Position numbers and translations under genes: made by a program. From Monosporascus cannonballus (lineage: Eukaryota; Ascomycota; Sordariomycetes; Xylariales), in NCBI GenBank assembly GCA_004154925.1, contig QJNS01000032.1, forward strand, positions 310,001 through 374,000: a stretch of 64,000 bases of DNA. Reading direction: 5' to 3'. Positions 10,427-22,800 of this stretch are shown in pieces. Position 1 is the stretch's first letter. Each line of letters starts with the position of its first letter. The notes beneath the pieces were generated by a model. The model made no database searches, was not told the DNA's origin, and was given only the letters and a program-made list of their open reading frames with translations.

Positions 10427-10965
10427 ATGGTAGGTCGTGTTATTAATCGTAAGCCTCGTAATTATCTTAATTAGAAAAAAAACCTAGATTTCTTAACTGC
10501 TTATATTATTAAATTTGGTTTTAAAGTTATGCCGTATATGCCTTATTTCAAAAATGGTATAAAATGTTAAATAATTAAAAAAATTTGTCGTTATAGCGAA
10601 TATATTAAGAACTGTCGTCGTTACAATAATTCTGGCGTCCTAATTAATTTTTTGCGTCGTATTAGGAAGGAAAAGGATCGTTTAAATTGCAAAAAAACTA
10701 TTATTGAAAAAATGTTTTTACGCCTTTAACAAAAATTAAAAAAGGATTTGGTACGCAAATAACGTAATATCGATAAAACCATTAATTATTTTTTTCATTT
10801 TTGTCGTTAAAATTTTTTTTTTACGCTAAAGGAGTTAAAATTATTAGTCGCGGATTTCAGTTAATAAATAAGCTGGATAAGCAGGAACGTACGAAGGCCG
10901 AAATTCCGTTTCCCGTGCCATTTTTTGCTTTCCTTAATTGGTTTATTCCTAATAACCTTAATTAA
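10427..10965 (+). pseudogene. Antisense ORF of A: Zn2Cys6-like protein remnant
   Basis: It reads on the strand opposite gag-pol, from an ATG at 10427 just inside the left LTR. After a basic N-terminus comes GFKVMPYMPYFKNGIKC, then Y-SE-Y and NCRRY. With Tyr read as RIP-altered Cys (TAT/TAC for TGT/TGC) the spacing is CX2CX6CX8CX2CX6C; only the third position is still Cys. A Lys/Arg/Glu-rich, coiled-coil-like stretch follows (INFLRRIRKEKDRL), interrupted by TAA codons that replace CAA. After the TAA at 10862-10864 the frame shifts, and a tail KQERTKAEIPFPVPFF matches the tail of the copy in element B. Expected role unknown; DNA binding is inferred from the cluster spacing only. Confidence 0.68.
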
Positions 10966-10969
10966 GGGG

Positions 10970-13900
10970 TTTTCTTTGGTAATTTTATCGTTACTAGTAA
11001 AAGTTCTTTAATAGGCGCTAGGCGCCAATAAGGTTTTTGGCGGATTCCTAAGTATTCTCGGAATCTGGGTACTTTTTCCATTTGATTAAATACTAAATAA
11101 ATCCGTTTTGTTTCCGTATATCGAATATCTTTTTTATTTCGTATGCTCGTTTGTTTTTTATTTCCATATTATCCTATACCGTATATACCTTAATAATATT
11201 TGTTATTAACTTAAATAGAAAATATAAAAAATTAAATAAAATTTAACTTTTGGTAAAAGTTCTAATTAATAATTATTTTTTAAGATTTTTTGGCAATTTT
11301 ATATAAATTAATATATTTAAAATCGAATTTTTCACTAAATCGTTTTATCTAAATATTTTTTATAACGAAAAAAACCATTTTTCCCTTTTCGAAAATTAAT
11401 CTTTTTAACCTTTTCTAATTATAATACTTACTTATTTAATTTTGTACGAATTTTAATTTTAATTTTATTTCCTAATACAATTATCATAATTATTTTAACG
11501 TAAAAATTATTTTAACATTAATTAAATTATCGTTACCTATTTCCCTATAAACCTTTGGAATAAAACCAAAATTTGTATTTACAAATATTATCTTAATACT
11601 TTCGTAATAACTAATATTATAAACTAATTAAATAATCGGTAATTTTTTAACTGAATTATTTTATTCGTAATTAATATAATATCGTAAATAGGTTTTTAAG
11701 GTTTAATTTATGCGTTTTATTTATTCGTTTATTTATGGTTTAAATATATTAAATAACTTATAATTTAGGCCAATCTATATTATTAGGCCTTGTTAAAATT
11801 TAAATATAAATATTGATCCTTTATTTAATATAATTTTTATTAATAATCCGTATATGTTAAAAATATGTTTAAAAATATATATTAGTTATTTAGCGTTTAT
11901 ATCCTTATAATATAGTAAAAAATAAAAAAATTTCGTAAATCGATCGACGATTACGAAAATACTATCGTAATATATTTCCGTAACTGGATTTTTTAACATA
12001 AAAAACTTAATAATAAAATCGAATATAACTAAATACTATGGTCGTTTTACGACTGGTAGTAGCTGTAATTTTCCGTATGGCTTATGTCGTCGAATCTTTG
12101 CTTTGGCGTAAATATTACATTGCCGTATATTTTTTTTGTACCGTTAATTTTATTTTAAGAAAAAAAATATATGCGTTAAAGTTGCTTTAAGGTTTTATAA
12201 ATCCTTAAATATTTATATAATTAATGGTCGTATATTTTTCGTATTAATTCCTTTTAGTATCTTTTTAAAATTTATATTTTGTTCGTTTTTTGGTTTTCTG
12301 GAAAACTATCGTTATATTGCTAAATTCTTTAATGTATATCGAAAAGTACTACCCGAATTATCGTAATTTATCGTAAACGTAAATATCTTTTTATAATAAT
12401 ATTAAAAATTATATAACTAACTTTAATTAATTTCTTTTCGAAATTTGGTTACTTGCTTCAAATATTTACTTTACCGTTCTTTAAATTTTTCTTATAAATA
12501 ATAACGAAATCGAAGTTCGCTAATTCTTTTACGTAACGAAATTATCGTCCTATAAATTTTTTGGTCGTAATAAATCGAATAAGATTTTAATAATCCGTAT
12601 AAATTTTAATTTGATATAAATTTCCCTTTAGGAAATACTTAAACTCTCGAAATACTATAATAATAACTATAAATTCCTTATTTGGAATACCGTAATTAAA
12701 TTAGGTTCCTTTTAATTTATACGAAAAAAATATAATAAGGTATAATTTACCTTAATTATCTTATTATCTGATCATTATGCTTAATGCGTAATCCGAAATA
12801 TTGGTTTTTAATTTAACGAAACGGTTTAAATTATATATAATCAGTATTAATTTATTAATAATTATATCCTTAATATCCTAAAATATTTTTTCCGTATTTA
12901 ATATTTAATTAAAAAATCTTTTTCGTAAAATTTATTAAGAATATAATTATTCTGCTAAAATTTCGAATAAATTTCCTATAATAATTAACAAATCCAAAAA
13001 ATACCTATACTTCTTTAACCGTATTTAACGTTTATTATTTTATAATTATAATAAATTTTTAAAGTTTATTTTGATATATCCTAAAATAATAATATATCCC
13101 AAATATTTTATTTTCTATATATGGAATTAACTTTTCTTTACATTAACAAATAATTTTGCGTTTTATAAAATTTAAAAAACTTTATAAACGTATTTTACGT
13201 ATATTTTTTTTATTTCCGAAAAAATGAAAATATCGTCGAAATAGCAAACGACGAAAATATCGAAATATTTTCGTAATACGTAATTAATTATTTATTAAAA
13301 GGTTACTAATACGTTCGTAAATCCTATTAATATAATTAAATACTTAAATAATTTATATTTTGTTTTAAACATTAATTTTTATTCGTATTTTTTTAAATTT
13401 TAATAAGATTATATCCATTTTTAAAATCGAATATTATAAACCATTTAATTCCATAAAATTAAGTTTTATTTTCGTAATTAAAAATAATAATATTTAATTT
13501 TTAATAATAATATCTTTTAATTATCGGTAATTAATTATAAATTATAATTTCCCATTTTTTTAAATACGAAAAATATAAGGTATTTTATTAATAATTTTAA
13601 AGGTCGAATTTATCTTTTTTATAACCGATTTTCCAGATATTTTCTTAAAAATACGTAACTTATTTTTATTAAAGTTATAAATAAAGTAAAACTTTATTAA
13701 AAATTCTTTTTTAAAAATTATTTCATAATTTTATTTACTATATTTTAAAAATTTCATATTAAGTTCCTTTTTAAAAAGTTATTTATATTTATAATATTAT
13801 AATAATATATTAATTAATTTTTAGATCTTTAAGCTATTATTCTTTTTATTCCAAATCGTTATTTAATTATTTTAATTTCGCTTTAATAATAATAATAATA

Positions 13901-16329
13901 ATACGTCGTATTTTTCTTTAATACCCGTTTTTTTATATCTTATTTTTTTAAGTAATAAGGTATTTATCGTATCTTTATACTTATATTCGTTATTATTATT
14001 AACCGAATATTAAAATTTTAATTTTTCTTTTTTTTATTTATTAATAAAAAATAAAATAAATTTTATTTAATTAATTTTGCCGTTAATCAAAATTCCGTAC
14101 TAACATATCTATAATAATCCTAAAATCATATTATAATTCCTAAATGGAATAATATCGAAATTAATCGTTTAATATCATTTTTAAATAAGAATTTCAAAAT
14201 AATTAATTTTGCATATAATTTTTCCGTTATCGTAAGCGAATTCCTAAATTTCGGCATTTATCGTTATATAAAGTTTTAACTTATATTTTTATAATAATTT
14301 AAACTTATTAACTATATTTAATACAATATAATTTCCGCTTAAAACTTCGTAATTTATTATTACAATATATTAATATGTTTTAATTCGTATATTTAAAATA
14401 ATAAAATTATTAACGTTTTTTATTATTACGTTTAAAACCTTTTTTAAAAATTCCTTTTGATTTTTTTGGATCTTATTATTTTATAGTTTTTTTATAAGTA
14501 ATTTTTTTTAACTTTTATTCGAATCGGTCAAACTTTACTTATATTTTTTCGTTTAACGCATTAAGTTATTATATCTATTATTATTATCGGCATATTATTT
14601 TTTTAAACCGTATTAATTATTCCTAATTGTTTTATAATTTTTCTCCTTATTAAATAAATTATTCTCTTATATTTATAATTATATCTTATTATGCATCGTT
14701 TTGTTTATCGTTTTAAAAATTTCCTATAAATTAATATATTTTTTCCTTAATAACTTTTTTTCGTAAAGATTTATAATAAATATTAATTAAAAATAAAAAT
14801 CCGTAATAGTTTTTTAATAATATTTTTTTACCGTACGTTAAATTAATTTTTTTTCTGTTTAGTAATTATATTATCCATAATAACAAAAAGGGTTTTCCTA
14901 CAAATATTACTTTTTTTTCGGGCCAACTTTTTATTTCGGCCAATTACTGGTTATTTTCTAAAGCTATATTTCGAAATTATCGAAATTATTATTTATTATT
15001 TTTGTTATACCCGGTTCGGTTTGGAATATCAAATCCCTTATAATATATACGGGTAATTCGTACATAAATATATTATTTCCATTTTTCGTAATCGGCGTAT
15101 TCTCGTCGTCGACAATATATAATGTATATTCTGCCATATCGATCGGATATTCCGGGACAAACTTTTTCTGTCCAATTCTGGTATTCGCGTAATTATTTTT
15201 ATAATGCCTTTTACTATATTCGCATTATTTATTAAGTTAATTTTTTAATTTTTCGCATTTTTCGTCGGATTTCTTATCATAATAATTTTTATTAAACCTT
15301 TTACTTCAAGCTTAATACGTATTTAGTTTAAATTATATTAATAATTTTATTATCGTTTTTTTCATTATTTTTAAATTATTTTTCCGGTATAGGGGTCCAA
15401 TTATTTTATCGTGGCTTTTTGGGCTTTTTGTACTTATAGGCCTTGTATCCCATTTTGCCATAATTAAAATATTTAATCTGGCTTTAATTTTATTTATAGG
15501 TAACGCCGAATTCCATAAGTCTTAACGTTGTTCCGTAAGAAATAAAAAGTACGTTTTGTTTTTTCCCCTGATTAAACTTATATCCCGAACATAAGGCATA
15601 TTATTCTTTTTTTTCTTATCGTTTTTCATATTATTAATTATTAATTTTAATTATTTTTGCGATATATTAATCTAAAGCAATTAATCGTTTAATTTCAATA
15701 ATTTTATCCTTTATATTATCCTTTAAATTTTTATAAAATATATCGATAAATATATTAACTTTATTATTTCCTTATTTTGCCTTAATCGTAAAACTTTTGA
15801 AAGTTACAGCGTATTTAGACATAAATCCTTTTTATCAAAATTATAGTAATTGTTAAGCCGTTAATCGTTTTTTATCCGGATTACCGAAATTATTACGTAT
15901 TTTGTTTTCAAAATTAATATAAGACGAAAAAATCTCGTTAATAAAGTTTTCCTTATTTATTTTTCCTATTTTTAAAAAGTTTCTTATAATAGGCTTAAAT
16001 TAATTAATTATATTTCTTATTAAATATATTTTTATTACTAAAACTATATCCGCTAGGTTACTAAAATCTAAAAAACGAAAGTAAATTCGTACCTAAGTTA
16101 AAAAGGTTTAAGGATTACCTTTTCCATCGTAAGGTTCTGGTTTTTTCGGCTTTATACGAACGAAAAAAAGTTAGGCAAACGTAACCCTAAGTTATTGAAC
16201 TTCTTTTTCCAGCTTCCGAATTCGAACCTAAAACTGTTAAATAAAGGTTTCCTAAATGCTGGTCAATATTTTAATAATGTTAAATATTGCTCAAAATCTA
16301 ACAGTATTATTAAATAAAAACTTGCAACG
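10970..16329 (-). pseudogene. gag-pol of A (type 1 gag), RIP-inactivated
   Basis: Read on the minus strand from the right LTR. The gag at about 16150-15800 keeps KPEPYDGKGNP-like and YFRFLDFSNLAD blocks. A zinc knuckle near 15470-15435 has its cysteines changed to Tyr (Y-FN-Y-GKMG). Protease-adjacent sequence follows near 15010-15170. The RT active site reads YFDD (13232-13243). At the C-terminal end of integrase (about 11060-11000) YPDSENT...SAKNLIG resembles the chromodomain tail of chromoviruses. Dozens of in-frame stops rule out function. Confidence 0.88.
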
Positions 16330-16701
16330 TATAACGGCTAAACAGTTTAACCAATTATTAAACCTAAGTCGTACGGGTTTATATTAACAGAAGTATCGTA
16401 AGAAGCTAAGTAATAAATATAATAACGTATTACGTTTCGTAATACTAAAAATGCTTTAGGTAATAATATTATATTATAAGCCAAAACTATTTAAATTATG
16501 GAAATAATAAACGTATATATATTTTCATAAATTAATTAGATCTTTATTAAATTTTGACGTTATCAGAGATCTAATGCTATTGGATTCGGTTGGTTTTATA
16601 TGGATTTATTTGGATCTTGATGCCAAAAGAGATCCAAATCACGTGGCTCTTTTTTGTGGGTCCGACCGTTTTCGTGGCCGATCTTGGGTTGGGTCGTAAT
16701 A
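16330..16701 (-). repeat. Right LTR of A (5' LTR in element sense)
   Basis: It runs from TATAACGGCTAAACAG to GGGTCGTAATA, is the same length as the left LTR and is followed by the TSD copy ACAAA. The sense-strand sequence just inside it reads CGTTGCAAG; no TGG-starting primer site is visible. Confidence 0.93.
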
Positions 16702-16706
16702 ACAAA

Positions 16707-17187
16707 AAGTTAAACATATTATACAAAGAAAAAATAAAGTTAAAAATTACATAAAGTTTATAAAAAGAAAGCAAATAGTTATATAAAATACTATAAGTAA
16801 AATAGCAAATATTTACTTATTATAAATATTTACTAATATGGTGTGTGTAATAATATAAACATAATACTTTATTGCATTTTTTATTTAAAGATTTAAGAAA
16901 TTTTCTTAATTACTTATAAGTGAAAATCGGATTATTTTAACTATAATCGTAAAACTTTTAATAAATCTCTTTTCTTTTAAAAAAATATCAGTATAACGTA
17001 CGGTATTATAATTAACCCGGTTAACATTAATTACTTAAGTAAAAAATTAACGTGCATTATTTATTCGTAAAATTAAAGGTAAATCCAAAAGGTTTTAAAT
17101 TTTAATACGAAATATATTTTGTTGTAAATATATAGGTGATTTATCGCGTACGCTTTATTATTTTCAATTATTTTCACGAAATATTTA
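16707..17187. other. AT-rich spacer between A and the nested cluster
   Basis: AT-rich DNA that continues the 9880-9981 sequence interrupted by element A. It contains no LTR or pol motif that I can recognise and no convincing gene. A minus-strand frame at 16577-16774 overlaps the LTR of A and is not a gene. Confidence 0.45.
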
Positions 17188-17318
17188 TATTACGGCTAAC
17201 GAGTTTAGCCAATTATTAAATCTTAGTCGTACGGGTTTATATTATTAGGAGTATTGTAAGATATTAAGCAATAGATATAATAATACGTTACGTTTCGTAA
17301 TATCAAAGGTATTTTTGT
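17188..17318 (-). repeat. Left LTR of F, first part
   Basis: It begins TATTACGGCTAACGAG and follows the conserved LTR blocks up to AATATCAAAGGTATTTT, where element C starts. The last five bases ATTTT are the C target duplication. The LTR resumes at 30817 with GGGTAACGAAATTATATT, exactly the expected next block. Confidence 0.88.
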
Positions 17319-17668
17319 CATGGCCCAACAAGCCACGGTTTCCAGAAACGGTCTGTCATGACCCAACCACAAATGCTCGGTGGAACAGATCACGTAATGG
17401 ATCACCAACTTACTGGTGGTGAGCCAGTGAGCCGGATCATTAACTTATTGGTGGTAAGCCAGTAAGTCGGATCAAGATATATACCCTTATTATTTCCATA
17501 ATTTAAATAGCTTTAACTTGCAATATAATATCGTTACTTAAGGCACCTTTAGAATTACGACACGTAATATGATTACTAGATTTATTATTTAGATTTTTAC
17601 GATATTTTTACTAATATAAACCCGAACGATTAAGGTTTAATAATTAGTTAAATCCTTTAGCTGTTATA
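17319..17668 (+). repeat. Left LTR of C
   Basis: It starts TGTCATGGCCCAACAAGCC and ends GCTGTTATA. The U3 contains a tandem duplication of about 35 bp at 17400-17475: CTTACTGGTGGTGAGCCAGT, then CTTATTGGTGGTAAGCCAGT. It then enters the conserved R-U5 half at about 17482. Confidence 0.92.
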
Positions 17669-18873
17669 CGTTATAAATTTTATTTAATAATACCGTTAAA
17701 CTTTAAGCAATATCGCCGACGATATATCTACTAGCAAATAGCCCAAATAACATATTTACCAAATCCTTGATTACCCGGATACTGGAATGGAATCCGACAA
17801 AGAAAAGGAAAAACTTCGTTTTTCTTACAAAGAAGTTTTTCGACGTCTGGATGCTATAAATAAATACATTATTCAACTTAAAAAGACAATAATAATTTTA
17901 CGACGTATTTTTAAACCGTTTATAAAGAAATTGAGGCAAAAAAAGCTCCCGAAATTAAAAAGCTTTTTTAAATAAATTAAGTTATTTAGTTAAATTTTAT
18001 TAAAAAATTAAGAAAGATTTTTAAATTTTCCAAACCAGAAATTTTCGACAGAATTTCGATTAAGTTATAATTGTTTTTAACCTAATGCCGACCATACTTT
18101 AAGTATTTTCCTATTCAACTTATTACGTTTATTATACGAATTAAATTCGCAATCGAACGATTTACCGGAAATACGGTTATTTAATTAAAGCCCGCCATAC
18201 GAAAATACATTATTTTGTTAATCGAAAAACGAAACCCAAAAGTAATATAAATTTATAAGGATTACGAATAATTCGAATAAGTATTAATAAAGACTTTCGG
18301 AATGATAAATAAAAAAGCAAAAGCCGAAATATATATTTAATAATTACGGTAAAAGAGATGAGTATCTAGTTACGGTAGTACATTAATTTAACCAGCCGTT
18401 AAATTAAACTGGGAATAAAAAGCATTAATAGCCAAGTTTTTCGACGGCTTAAAAAATATAAAACTTTTGTTTAAATATAATTAACCTAATTATTTATCGG
18501 ATTATATCGTTATAATAATTAAAATTAACGATCAATAATATGTATAACGTATTAAACATAATTAAAAAAATAATAAATCGCGATATATAATTAATATTAA
18601 CGCTTTTCAACATAACAACGTTTCTTACGGCACAACACCAGGACCTATAAAACTAAAAATTACTTCTAAAAATATTAGAATCAAATTAAGTATTATAATT
18701 ATAACAAAATAAGGGATAAAGCAGCATAGAATAAGGTACTCAAAAAACTCGTTAAAAAAACTGGAAGCCTGTACTTAAGAGATAATCTAAAGAAAGTCAA
18801 AAGAACGGAAATAAATCTATTAATATAATTCAGTCTAAATACATGCTAAATCCCCTATAGCGGAAAATCCAAC
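17669..18873 (+). pseudogene. gag region of C (type 2)
   Basis: It follows the left LTR. An open stretch from the ATG at 17787 gives 62 residues, starting MESDKEKEKLRFSYKEVFRR, with a heptad-like, Lys-rich coiled-coil character. It ends at a TAA at 17973-17975 within a gag that would be longer. The same region is recognisable, more damaged, in H (54700-55760, plus), G (50950-50000, minus) and F (63790-61250, minus). It differs from the type 1 gag of A, B, D and E. The reading is interrupted by insertion of B at 18874. Confidence 0.75.
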
Positions 18874-19244
18874 TGTGACGGCTAGGCGGTTTAACCAACT
18901 ATTAAACCTTAAGTCGACGGGTTTATGTTGGCAGGAGTATCGTGGGAATCTGAGCAATAAATACAGTAACGTATTACGTCTCGTAATACCAAAGGTGCTT
19001 TGGGTAACGATGTTATATTGCAAGCTAAAGCTATCTAAGTTATAGAAATAATAAGCGTATATATCTTAATCCCTTTATTATTGCTTATTTTTGCTTAGCA
19101 AAGCCTTGCTAAGTAATTACTTAGTACTGCTTAGTCGTGCTTAATTGAAACCCGCTAAGGATTAATTACGTAACCCTGAACTAGTATAACTTTGTGATTT
19201 TGGTTGGACCGTTTTCGCAGGCCCAGCTGATTTAAATTGTAACA
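18874..19244 (-). repeat. Left LTR of B (3' LTR in sense)
   Basis: TGTGACGGCTAGGCGG to AATTGTAACA. The U3 part is built from TTGCTTAG/CTAAGC motifs (about 19080-19145). The R region contains TTGCAAGCT (19018-19026). Confidence 0.95.
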
Positions 19245-19316
19245 CGATCTTTTTTTTCCCTAAATTTTACTTTTAACATTTTTCTTTTTCCTTTTAGTAA
19301 GTTTCTCTCTTTTAAG

Positions 19317-19850
19317 ATGTCGTTCCGTATTATTAAAAATCGTCGTCAGGTTCTTTCGTCCATTACGTAACGTCAAAATCTGCTTTTTATCTTTAACGAT
19401 TTCGGTTTTAAAGTTATGCCGTATTTCTTATATTTTTTAAGGACTGGAAATACGAAATAATGGAAAACGTTTCCAAATATAAGGCGTATGTTAAACGTAA
19501 CTGTTTTTGCGATAATAACGGCGTTCCCTTATTTTCGTTAAAAAATATTCGTATCGAAAATTAACGTTTAAAACGCGAAAAAGTATTTGCGGAAAAACGT
19601 TTTTTAGAATTATAAAAACGACATTAATAAGAAATAAACGAGGCTATTATGCGGTTAATCCGTTTTCGAAAATAGAAAATGTTTTTTCGTTCGAAAGGGA
19701 TTAAAATAATACAGCAAAAATTGCAATCGTTAAAAGAGCTAGAAAAATAAAAGCGTTAGGAGCAAGCTAACGCCAAGGTTTCCTTATCCGCCTTAGCTTT
19801 TTTTAAGCTATTTGGCGTTATCTGGCCGCTGGAAAACGTTAATTGGGACA
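19317..19850 (+). pseudogene. Antisense ORF of B: Zn2Cys6-like protein remnant
   Basis: Plus strand, starting at the ATG at 19317 inside the left LTR, opposite to gag-pol. NDFGFKVMPYFLYFLRTG, then after a frame change KYEIMENVSKYKAYVKRNCF and CDNNGV. Counting Tyr as former Cys, the spacing is CX2CX6CX8CX2CX6C with only the last Cys still present. A long basic helix follows (RLKREKVFAEKRFLEL and RSKGIKIIQQKLQSLKELEK) with TAA/TAG at former Gln or Trp codons. The tail ends NWD near 19850. It is clearly homologous to the copies in A, E and H. Confidence 0.7.
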
Positions 19851-19859
19851 TAATTATAT

Positions 19860-22800
19860 CCGGTAGTTTTATTACTGTTAATAAAAATTCTTCAATAGGC
19901 ATTAGGCGCTAATAAGGTTTTTGGCGGGTTTCCAGGTATTCTCGAAATCCGGGTGCTTTTTTTTATTTGATCAGGTATTAGGTAAATCCATTTTGTTTTC
20001 GTATGTCGAAAATATTTTCCATTTCGTATACTTATTTGTTTTCTATTTCCATATTGTTTTATACCGTATATGCTTTAATTATATCTGCTACTAATTTAAA
20101 TAAGAAAACGTAAAAAATTAGATAAAATTTAACTTTTGATAAAAGTTTTAATTAATAATTATTTTTTAAGATTTTTTGGCGATTTTATATAGACCGATAT
20201 ATTTGAAATCGAGTTTTTTGCTAAGTCGTTTTGTTTAAATATTTTTTATAACCAAAAAAATTATTTCCCCTTTTTCGAACATTAATCTTTTGAACCTTTT
20301 TTAATTATAATACTTATTTATTTGATTTCGTACGAATTTTAATTTTATTTTTGTTTCCTAATATAATTATCGTAATTATTTTAACGTAAAAATTATTTAA
20401 ATATTAATTGGACCGTTATCGCGTATTGTTATATAAATTTTGAAAATAAAAACAAAATTTACCTTTATAAATATTGTCTTAATACTTTTGTGGTAATTAA
20501 TATTATAAGCTAATTATACGATTAATAATTTTTTAACCCAGATATTTTTTTTATAATTAATATAATATCGTAAATAAATATTTAAAATTTAATTTATTCG
20601 TTTTATTTATTTATTTATATATAATTTAAATCCGTTAAATAATTTATAATTTATGTCGATTTATATTATAAGATTTTACCAAAACTTTAATACAAATATT
20701 AATTCTTTATTTGATATAATTTTTATTAATAATCCGTATATTTTAAAAATATGTTTGAAAAAAATATATACTAGTTATTCGGTATTTATATCTTTGTAAT
20801 ATAATAAGAAATAGGAAAATTTCGTAAATCGATCGACGATTACGAAAATATTATCGTAATATATTCCCGTAATTAGATTTTTTTGATATAAAAAACTTAA
20901 TAATAAAATTAAATATAATTAAATATTATGGTTATTTTATAACTAATAATAGCTAAATTTTTCCATAAGGTTTATGTCGTCGAGCCTTTGCTTTAACGCA
21001 AATATCGTATTGCCGTATAATTTTCTATATTATTAATTTTATTATAAAAAATATATACGTTAAAGCCGTTTTAAAGTTTTGTAAATCTTTAAATGTCCGT
21101 ATAATTAATATTTATATATTTTTCGTAATAAATCCTTTTAATATTTTTTTAAAATTTGCATTTTATCCGTTTTTTAATTTTTTTTGAAAAACTGTTATTA
21201 TATTATTAGATTTTCTAATATATATCAAAAGGTATTATCCGAATTATCGTAATTTATCGTAAGCCTAAATATCCTTTTATAATAATATCGAAAATTATAT
21301 AATTAACTTAAACCAATTTCTTTTCGAAATTTGATCGCCTATTTAAAATATTTATTTTGCCGTTTTTTAGTTTTTTTATAAATAATAACGAAATCCAAAT
21401 TCGCCAATTTATCTGCATATCTTAATTATTATCTTATAAATTTTTTGGTCGTAATAAATCGGTTAAAATTTTGATAATCCGTATAAACTTTAATCTGGTA
21501 GAAATTTTCTTTTAAGAAATACCTAAACTTCCGAAATATTATAATAATAACCATAAATTCCTTATTTAAAATACCGTATTTAAGTTCGGCTTCTTTTAAC
21601 TTATACAAAAAGAATATAATAAAATATAATTTGCCTTAATTATTTCGTTATTTAATTATTATACTTAACGCATAATCCGAAATATTAATTTCTAATTTAA
21701 TAAGGCGGTTTACATTGTACATAATTAATACTAGTTCGTTAATAATCGTATTCTTAATATTTTAAAATATTTTTTCCGTATTTGGTATTTATTTAAATTC
21801 TTTTTCTTTGGTAAAATTTATTAAAAGTATAATTATTTTGCTAAAATTTCGAATAAATTTCCTATAATAATTAACAAATCTAAAAAATGCTTATATTTTC
21901 TTAACAGTTATTAATATTTATTATATTATCACTATAATAATCTTTTTTGGATTTATTTTAATATATATTAAAATAATAATATATCCCAGATATTTTACTT
22001 TTTATATATGGAATTAATTTTGTTTTACGTTAATAAATAATTTTACGTTTTATAAAACTTAAAAAATCTTATAACCGTATTTTACGTATATGATTTTAAT
22101 ATTTAAAAATTAAAAATATTGTTAATATAATAAATAACAAAAATATTAAAATATTTTCGTAATACATAATTTATTATATATTAAAAAGTTATTAATACGT
22201 CCGTAAATCTTATTAATATAATTAAATATTTAAATAATTTATATTTTATGTTAAAGGTTATCTTTTATTCGTATTTTTTTAATCTTAATAAAATTATATT
22301 TATCTTTAAAATCGAATATTATAAATTATTTAATTCCGTAAAATCGGTTCTTTATTTTCGTAATTAAAAATAATAATATTTAATTTTTAATAATAATATT
22401 ATTAAATTATTAATAATTAATTATAAATTATAATTTTTTATTTTTCTTATATACAAAAAATATTAAATAATTTATTAATAATTTCGAATATTAAATCCAT
22501 TTTTTTTATAACCGATTTTCCAAATATTTTTTAAAAATACGTAATTCGTTTCCGCTAAAGTTATAAATAAGGTAAAATTATGTCGAAAATCTTTTCTTAA
22601 AAATTATCTTATAATTTTATTCATTATATTCTAATAATTTCGTATTAAGTTTTTTCTTAAAAAACTAATTATATTTATAATATTATAATAATATATTAAT
22701 TAGAATTTTCAACTTTTAAAATTATTATTTTTATTATTTTAAATTGTTATTTAATTACTTTAATTTCGTTTTAATAATAATAACAATACGTTATATTTAG

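Larger units (their letters stand above)
9987..16701 (-). mobile_element. Ty3/gypsy chromovirus A (gag type 1), complete but RIP-inactivated
   Basis: A full-length element in minus sense, bounded by 372-bp LTRs (9987-10358 and 16330-16701) and flanked by a perfect 5-bp target duplication ACAAA (9982-9986 and 16702-16706). In minus-sense order it holds leader, gag, protease, reverse transcriptase, RNase H and integrase with a chromodomain-like end, then a plus-strand ORF next to the left LTR. All frames are riddled with TAA/TAG stops and C-to-T/G-to-A changes. The single gag type and arrangement match B, D and E. Confidence 0.93.
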
